Shown here one piece after another: positions 44,445 through 52,700 of a stretch of 64,000 nt of DNA. This stretch comes from Chitinophaga oryziterrae. GTDB lineage: Bacteria; Bacteroidota; Bacteroidia; Chitinophagales; Chitinophagaceae. Position numbers and translations under genes: made by a program. The stretch is from contig NZ_WRXO01000002.1 in assembly GCF_009758125.1 (NCBI RefSeq), positions 868,001-932,000 on the forward strand. The letters are read 5' to 3'. Under the pieces are notes generated by a model. That model worked only from the letters and a program-made list of their open reading frames with translations, was not told where the DNA came from and searched no databases. Every line of letters starts with the position of its first letter. The first letter of the stretch is position 1.

Positions 44445-45356
44445 ATGAAACTTATAAAAGCATTCTTTTTTCTGACAGTAGTAGCTGTACTGGGCGCCTG
44501 TTCCAGTAAAAAAGATGATCTCAGTGGTGTGCAGAATATCCCGGGCCTGGGCGGCGATACCTGGGTCCCGGGGTCTTTGGATGCCTGGTTGTACGACACT
44601 ATCACAGTGCCTTATAATATAGAAGTAAAATATAAATGGGACCAGTTCGAATTTGATGTAACAAAAACACTGGTGCCGCCTAAAGAAGAAGTGGTAATAC
44701 CTGCTATGCGGGCCATTAAGAAAGTGTGGATAGATAACTATATCAACGAAGCAGGGTCTTCTTTTTTCAAGAAATACAGCCCTAAGTTTTTCATTCTCTC
44801 CGGCAGTGCCAGCTGGAATAATAACGGTACCATCACGCTGGGTACGGCAGAAGGCGGACGCAAAGTAGTAATGTACCTGCTGAATGAATTCCGCACAAAA
44901 CAAATGGACGGGTATAGACTGGGTGATACCGCGAATGTGAAACAGATCTTTCATGTGATAGAACATGAATTCGGGCATATCCTTCATCAGACTATCATGT
45001 ATCCTGTAGAGTTCAAAAAGATCTGCGCAGGTTATTATACAGGTAACTGGAACAACATCTCTGATCAGACGGCGCACTGGGATGGTTTTGTAACACCCTA
45101 TGCCATGTCCAGTGAAAATGAAGATTTCGTGGAGATGATCGCTACCATGCTGATAGAAGGTAAAGGCGGATTTGATAAACTGGTAAACAGTGTGCCGGCA
45201 GGTACAAGTGAAGACGGTGTTACACAGGCCCAGGCGATGGACCGGTTAAGACAAAAGGAAGCCATGGTAGTAAGCTATTTCAAATCGGCATATAACATCG
45301 ACTTCTATAGTCTGCAGAAGAATACAAGGAAATCTATTGACGGTCTTTTTTATTAA
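44445..45356 (+). CDS. SusCD-associated zinc metallohydrolase lipoprotein
   Basis: 303 residues with a lipobox (AVLGAC, Cys19). The motif VIEHEFGHILHQ gives zinc ligands His174 and His178 and catalytic Glu175; a downstream acidic segment (SENEDFVEMIATML) probably holds the third ligand. The lipoprotein plan and position match the known 'substrate import-associated zinc metallohydrolase lipoprotein' group found next to SusC/SusD pairs. It probably cleaves a peptide-type substrate at the cell surface before import. It lies 25 bp after the SusD stop. Confidence 0.88.
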   Translation: MKLIKAFFFLTVVAVLGACSSKKDDLSGVQNIPGLGGDTWVPGSLDAWLYDTITVPYNIEVKYKWDQFEFDVTKTLVPPKEEVVIPAMRAIKKVWIDNYINEAGSSFFKKYSPKFFILSGSASWNNNGTITLGTAEGGRKVVMYLLNEFRTKQMDGYRLGDTANVKQIFHVIEHEFGHILHQTIMYPVEFKKICAGYYTGNWNNISDQTAHWDGFVTPYAMSSENEDFVEMIATMLIEGKGGFDKLVNSVPAGTSEDGVTQAQAMDRLRQKEAMVVSYFKSAYNIDFYSLQKNTRKSIDGLFY

Positions 45357-45398
45357 AATAAACAGATGAATACCCGGGAGGGAAGCAAAACAATCCTT

Positions 45399-46676
45399 AT
45401 GACAAAAAATCTATTCTTATATATATTACTGATCACGGCTACACTTTCTTCCTGCAGGAAAAAAGATGATTTTGTGTTTGATCAGTCTCCGGATGAGAGG
45501 ATCAATAAAACACTGGCAGAATATAGTTCCGCTTTAACAGGTTCTGAGTACGGCTGGAAAGGATTTGTTTACCCTTCAGGTCTTCCGGGTACCCCCTTTG
45601 GGTTTTATTTCAAATTTGATACGGCAAACCGGGTACAGATGTTCTCGGATTTTGACTCACTCTCTGCTGTAACGGTAAAGGAAAGCAGCTATCGCCTGAA
45701 AGCCCTGCAGCAGCCTTCACTATTGTTTGATACCTATTCTTACATACACGTACTATGTGATCCCGACGCAAGTGTTAACGGCGGTACATATGGTGCAGGA
45801 TTATTCTCTGATTTTGAATTTGCCATAGATGGTGTTTATGGCGATACCATAAAACTTACAGGACGTTTGCATGGCAGTAAAGCCGTGCTCGTCAAAGCTA
45901 CCTCACAGGAGGCACAGGATTATTACGAGAAAAAACGGAACTGGGAGTTCAATAATATTTCCCGGTTCCTTACTTACTTTAAACAGTTAACGGCAGGTGG
46001 AAGCAAGTACGATATCTACGTTGATAAATTATACCGTCAGATACAGTTTGTATGGACTACGGCCGAAGGGGCAAAATCTTTTAGCACACCGTATTACTAT
46101 ACCAGTAATGGTATCGCGCTGACATCCCCGCTCAATGACGGCAAACAAAGCATCAGCGCTTTTGAAAACGTGACCTGGGATGCTGGGGGACAAATAATGA
46201 AGTTTAAAGTAAATGGCGCAGATGCCACTATTACGGCCGTTATTAAACCATTGGTGGTAGATACCGGCGCCGGTAGCCGTTGGTGGAATGCTGCGGCCAA
46301 TGCGGGCGCTTACTGGGTATCTACAAATGGTTTCCATGTGGACGGTGTGGATGATGCCTATGGAATAAAGCGTATTTCCGGCTTTCAGTTTATGTTTTAC
46401 TATCCCAACTTTAATTCGGGATATGATGCAGGCGCCATATTTACAACCGCTACTTTCGGCCCTGCATTAAAACCTAAGTTTAATACAAATGGCACCGTTG
46501 TTTTTTCTGCTGCCGGTACTTTCGGCACAGCTCCCGCAGATGGCGCTACACCTATGGCAAACATAACAACCAAATTCTCTGAAACCGCAGGGTTCTATTT
46601 CGTGCAAACAGGCAATTACACCTATGATATGGTGAACGTCAAAGATGCGCGTAGCTGGATCACCTGGCAAAACTGA
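45399..46676 (+). CDS. DUF4302-type surface lipoprotein
   Basis: 425 residues from ATG 45399 (an upstream ATG at 45366 would give an unusual N-terminus). The lipobox is ATLSSC (Cys19), followed by basic RKKDD. The opening DERINKTLAEYSSALTGSEYGW is the DUF4302 signature. DUF4302 proteins are lipoproteins of unknown function that commonly sit beside SusC/SusD and zinc-metallohydrolase lipoprotein genes, as here. It contains many aromatic beta-strands, suggesting a binding role. No terminator follows, and only 41 bp separates it from the next giant gene. Confidence 0.88.
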   Translation: MTKNLFLYILLITATLSSCRKKDDFVFDQSPDERINKTLAEYSSALTGSEYGWKGFVYPSGLPGTPFGFYFKFDTANRVQMFSDFDSLSAVTVKESSYRLKALQQPSLLFDTYSYIHVLCDPDASVNGGTYGAGLFSDFEFAIDGVYGDTIKLTGRLHGSKAVLVKATSQEAQDYYEKKRNWEFNNISRFLTYFKQLTAGGSKYDIYVDKLYRQIQFVWTTAEGAKSFSTPYYYTSNGIALTSPLNDGKQSISAFENVTWDAGGQIMKFKVNGADATITAVIKPLVVDTGAGSRWWNAAANAGAYWVSTNGFHVDGVDDAYGIKRISGFQFMFYYPNFNSGYDAGAIFTTATFGPALKPKFNTNGTVVFSAAGTFGTAPADGATPMANITTKFSETAGFYFVQTGNYTYDMVNVKDARSWITWQN

Positions 46677-46717
46677 TGTACATCCATTTTTGAACCCTTA
46701 GTATAAATAAGACCCAT

Positions 46718-49700
46718 ATGAGAACTAAGCCCTTTTCTGTACTGAAAACCACCCTGTACCTGCTCTTCATGCTCTTGTCGGCATTGAGGTCGTACGGACA
46801 AACAGATGTTACCATCGGTTCCGGGACCGGTTCAAACGGCGGTACTACCTATCCGGCTCCTTTGCAGGATTACTGGGAAGGTAACCGTGCGCAATACCTT
46901 TACAAGGCAAGCGAATTAATAGCCAAAGGCATAGGCCCCGGTTTTATTAACGCTGTTAAGTTTAATGTCACAGACGTAAATGGCTGTGGTACGATTGAAC
47001 AGTATACAGTAAAAATATCGGCTACGTCCACAGCTTCGTTGAGTGATGTAACCTGGGAACCTTCCGGAACAGTGATCTATGGTCCGGTTGATTACCAGCC
47101 GGTGGCTGGTTTGAACAGCTTCCCCTGTACCCCGGCATTTTTCTGGAATGGTGTGGATAATATACTGATAGAAGTTTGCTCCGGGGACCCTAATAACCCT
47201 ACAGGACCTATACAATATACCAGTAACGCAGTGGTGGCATGGACAGAGGGCTTATCTTTCAATGGGTCCAGTACCTACAAAAATGATAATGAAGGGAGTC
47301 TGTGCAGTACGATCGAACCTGATAATAGCGGGAATATGGATACCCGCCCTGATATCGTTTTCAACTGGACCCCGGCTCTTGCCTGTACAGGTACACCTAA
47401 TGCGGGAACAGCTGTCACCAGCGTTTCCAGTGTGTGTTTGAATGAGAACTTTACCCTGAGCCTTACCGGTGTTACCGTGGCTTCAGGGCTTAAATATCAA
47501 TGGCAGTCTTCTCCGAATAATACTACATGGACAAATATCCTGAACGATACAACGGCGGCACTGACCACCACACAGCTGGCAAGTACTTACTACCGCTGCG
47601 TGGTAACATGTAGTGCAAGCGGTGCTACGGCTACATCTACTGCCGTACAGGTAACCAGTCCTACACTGGTATCAGGAACGTTCACTATCAATAAAGCATT
47701 ACCTACAGGCAGTGGCAACTTTGCTTCATTTAATGATGCCTATAACTATATCAAATGCGGTATCAACGGACCAGTAGTATTCAATGTCGTTGCAGGCTCC
47801 GGCCCATACAACGAACAACTGAACATAACCCCTGTTCCGGGTGCTTCCGCAACAAACACTGTTACGTTTAATGGTAATGCAGATACACTTGCTTACTTAT
47901 CGACCAACAGTAATGAACGTGAAGTAATCAAACTGAATGGTGCTGATTATATCCGTTTTGTAAACCTTGTGATCAATGCGAAGGGTAGTGCAGGAACTGA
48001 ATATGGTTTTGCCGTACAACTGATAAATGATGCAGACTTTAATAGCTTCACCAACTGTACCATCCTCAGTAATACAACTTCTACTTCTACCAACTTTGCA
48101 GGTATTGTGATCAGCAGCAGCGCCAGTTCTGCTACCTCAACCGGTGCTCCCAGCTGTGATAACAACATCTTTACGGGTAATACCATTATCGGCGGTTACT
48201 ATGGAATGACCATAGTTGCCAGTTCAACTGCATCAAATGCAAATAACCTGATTTCCAATAATAAATTCCGTGATTTTTATAATTACGGAATGTACATACA
48301 GGGAGCCTTTAATACCAATATTCAGAACAATACGTTCAGCAGACCTGCCCGTACTTCTGTGAGTGATTTCTATGGTATTTATATGACAGGACTCAGTACG
48401 AAGGTGAATATGAATGCTAACCGTTTTACTGATCCGTTTGGAGGGGCTTTAACCAGTACGAATACTTTCTATGGGATTTATTTAACAAGTGTGGACGCGT
48501 TGTCGCAACTGGAAAACGTGGTAAGCAATAACCTGATGTATAACCTGTCCGGAAACGGAAGTGTATATGGAATTTATAATTCCAGTTCGGATAATGTATG
48601 GTATTATCATAACACGCTTTCACTGGATGGTGCTACTACTGCATCTACTTATGTGACCAGGGGTTTTTACCAGACTTCCTCTGCTGCAGGTATCAATTTC
48701 ATTGATAATCTTATCACGATCACCCGTGGCGGACCAGGCACTAAACACGCGATCTATTTTGCCAGTACCAGCAGTGTGATCGTTTCAAATTATAATGATC
48801 TCTTTATCAGCCCTACAGTAACAAATGCCTTTACAGGATATAACGGAAGCAATCAGGCTACAATGGCCAACTGGAGAACTGCTGCGTTGCAGGATGCTAA
48901 CTCCATTGCTACCAATCCTATCTATGCAGATATTACTACCGGCAATTATGCTCCTACCAGTGCTGCGGTGAATGACAGGGGGACACCCATGGGTATCCTG
49001 GCAGACATAAATAATGCCACCCGTAGTACCACTACGCCGGATATGGGTGCGTATGAATTTACGCCTGCAGTATGTACGGCTCCTCCGGTAGCAGGTGCTG
49101 CCGCGGTTAACATCACACCTGTATGTGCGGATGTACCGGTATCACTGAATCTCAACGGTAACTCAATGGGACTTACGCAAACCTATCAGTGGCAATATTC
49201 AACAACTGCTACCGGTACGTATACCAATCTGGGTCTTCCGATTAATTTCCCTGATACGACTATCAAAGCAACCTCCACATTATACTACCGTGCAGCAGTG
49301 ACCTGCGGTACCAGTACCACCTATTCTGATCCGGTGCTGTTAACCGTAAATCCTGCCCTGCCTGGTAATACATATACAATTGATAAAAATGCGCCGGCAA
49401 GTGCACTTAACTTCGTAAGCTTCAATGCTGCGAAAGCTGCCATGGAATGTGGTATCAGCGGACCGGTGATATTTAATGTTGTTGCGGGCCGTACTACTTA
49501 TGAAGAACAGCTTTCGCTGGATTCAATAAGAGGGGTTTCTGCGATCAACACAATTACCTTCCTGGGTAATGGTAATACCATCCATTTCAGCTCATCGAAT
49601 ACGGATGAACGTGCGGTAATCAAGCTGAAACATTCGGACTATATTACTTTCGATAGTCTGACTATTGATGCCAGAGGTACAGGCTCATACGGATATGGTG

Positions 49701-52700
49701 TTCAACTGATCAATTATGCAGACAGTAATACCTTCCGCAGATGTAATATCATCACCAGCACAACCTCTACTTCTGATGCTTACGCAGGTATTGTGATGAA
49801 TGCTTCTGATAATGGTGCTGATTTTACCGGTAGCACCCGTTGTACCGGTAATACTTTCAGTAATAATACTGTTACCGGTGGTTACTATGGTGTAACAGTG
49901 GTGGGTGGTGATAGTGACCCGATCATCGGCAACCGCTTTACCGGCAATACTGTTAAAGATTTTTATATCTATGGGTTCTACCTGGAGTATCCTTATAATA
50001 CGCAGGTTCGTGGTAACCTGATTACCCGTTCTACGCGTACCAGTGTATCTACCTTTGACGGAATTTATGTAACTGGTCAGAGTGGATTACTGAATATCTC
50101 CGAAAACAGGATTACCAATCCTTTTGGTGGCATTCCTACCAGTACCAATGCCTTCTATGGTATCGCCTTTAGCTACTCAGATGCTCCAACAGGAGCTACT
50201 AATATTGTATCTAACAATGTTATCTACAATGTCAATGGTCAGGGTTCTTCTTATGGTATCTACAATGGTTCTTCTGCCAATGCTTACTATTATCATAATA
50301 CTATCTCTATAGATAATAATAATGGCAGTTCTACCTTCAACACTTTAACAGGATTTTATCAGAGTGGTACTACCAGTGAACTGAAGTTCATCAATAATAT
50401 CATTACCGTCACGGCTCCGGCTCTCAGTGCGAAATATGCGATGTACCTGGGATCAACTGGTACAGAGATCGTGGCCAACAATAATGACTATTATGTGAAG
50501 GGTGGTGGTGCCGCTAATACTAATTACACAGGTTATTTTGGCGCTAATTATGCAACCCTGGCAGATTGGAAGATAGCTACCAGTCAGGATGCTGCTTCTA
50601 TAAGCATGGATCCTGTCTATGCAGATTTGCCGAATGGTAATCTTGCTCCGGTAATTGTACCACTGGATAATACCGGTGTGCCTGTAGGTATCACCAATGA
50701 TATCCTGGGTGTAACAAGAAGTACGACCAAACCTGATATCGGTGCTTATGAAATAGATATACATCTGTGTCAGACACCACTCAATCCTGGTACAGCTGTA
50801 GTTACGCCTACTTCGGGTATTTGTCTGGGCAAACCAATTACACTGGACCTGACAGGCAATACACCTGGTGGAAGACTGACCTACCAGTGGCAGTCTGGTT
50901 TTACCACAAATGGTCCATGGATCAATATCACTGATACAATGTATGTATCCCTGTTCAAAACAGAACTGGGCATGAATAATTACTTCCGTTGCCGCATCGT
51001 ATGTAGTGGTACGGATACCGCCTATTCAACAGTTGCATATGTGAATATGAATGCACCGTTGATCAAAGGCGTTTACACGATCGATCCTGCAGGGTCCGGT
51101 TCCAGGAACTTCACTTCATTTACAGCAGCAGTGCAGGCCATGGAATGTGGTATAGCTGGTGAAGTGATTTTTGAAGCAGTACCTGGTACATACACAGAAC
51201 AGGTCCGTATGCATAAAGTAGGAGGGGCTTCAGATACAAGTCGTATCACCTTCCGCAGTCAGAACGGTGACCCTGCTTCTGTTATACTTACTTATCCGAC
51301 AACGGCCGCACTCAACTATGTATTAAAACTGGATAGTGCCAGTTATGTAACCTATAAAAACCTGACGATTACAGCGGCAGGTACTACTAGCGCAAGAGTA
51401 GTAGAACTGGCAGGTACAGCAGCTTATGACAGCCTGTTGTATAATAAGATAAACATGCCGGCCACTACTGCTAACAATACAAATATAGTTGGGGTATATG
51501 CTAATACCTTCCCTGGTAAGAATATCACCATCGCAGGAAATACCTTTACCAATGGCGCCAGCGGTATCTGGTTCTCAGGTCCGTCAAATACATTGTTAGC
51601 TCCTTCACTTGTGATAGACAGCAACACTGTGAACGGCGCTTACGTGAATGGTATTTATGCCCTGAATACGACCAGTATATCTGTTACCAGGAATACAGTT
51701 AACAGAACTGCCCCACTGGCAGGTACTTCTTATGGCATTGCTTTAAGCTATGGAGACTCTGCTTACCGTGTTACACAAAACAAAGTGAACATCAGTACTA
51801 CTACTACTACGGTATATGGTATTTACATGGAGTATTGTGATGCTACACTGGGTATGCAGGGACTGGTAGCAGCCAATAAGATATATGCAACAACAGGCAA
51901 TACCGGTTCGCTGTATGGTCTGGATCTTTATTATTCCAGCAATAATACAACTGTCAATAACGTAGTGGGTATAGCTACCTCCGGTAGCAGCTCTTATGCT
52001 TTGTACAGTTATCTGAACAACAATGTCAATTACTACAATAATACCTTCCAGAGCAGCGCTACTTCATCAAACAACAATGTAGCCGGATACTTATACCATA
52101 CAGGCGCCACCTATAGTAATATCAGGCTGCGTAATAATATCTTCTCTCATTTGGGTGGAGGGTATGCTTTACTGGTGTATTCACCTGATTTCATCAACAG
52201 TGATTACAATACACTGTATACTTCCGGTGCTACGCTTGTAAGAAGATCATCTACAGCTACTAATTTTGCTACTTTAGCCGACTGGAGAACTGCATCCGAC
52301 CTGGATATCAGCTCTATCGTATACAAACCGGCATTTATAAGCAATACAAATCTGGCACCTGATGTCAACAATCCGGATGTATGGGCTATACATGGCCGTG
52401 GTGTGCAGGTAACAGGTAATGATCATGATATCAATAATCAATATCGTCCTGTTACACTGGCAGAAGGTGTACCTGATATGGGAGCCTATGAGTTCCTGCC
52501 AGCGGTTGAACCTTCATTGTTACAACCTGTACCGTTAGCGCCTGCTGCAGGTACTACACAACGGTTTATGTTTGGTACAGATACCGTGGCGAAGATCACC
52601 TGGTCTCCATCTGCAGCCGTACCAACAGATATCGCACTGAAGAGATATTCCGGTATCAGGCCGCCTAAACTGGCAGCGGGCAGAGAGTTCATGTACTTCT

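Noticed and set aside
44406..45077. 223-codon minus-strand frame opposite the zinc metallohydrolase gene
   Set aside because: Shadow of the HEFGH lipoprotein gene; its sequence is low-complexity in aromatic and His residues and matches nothing known.
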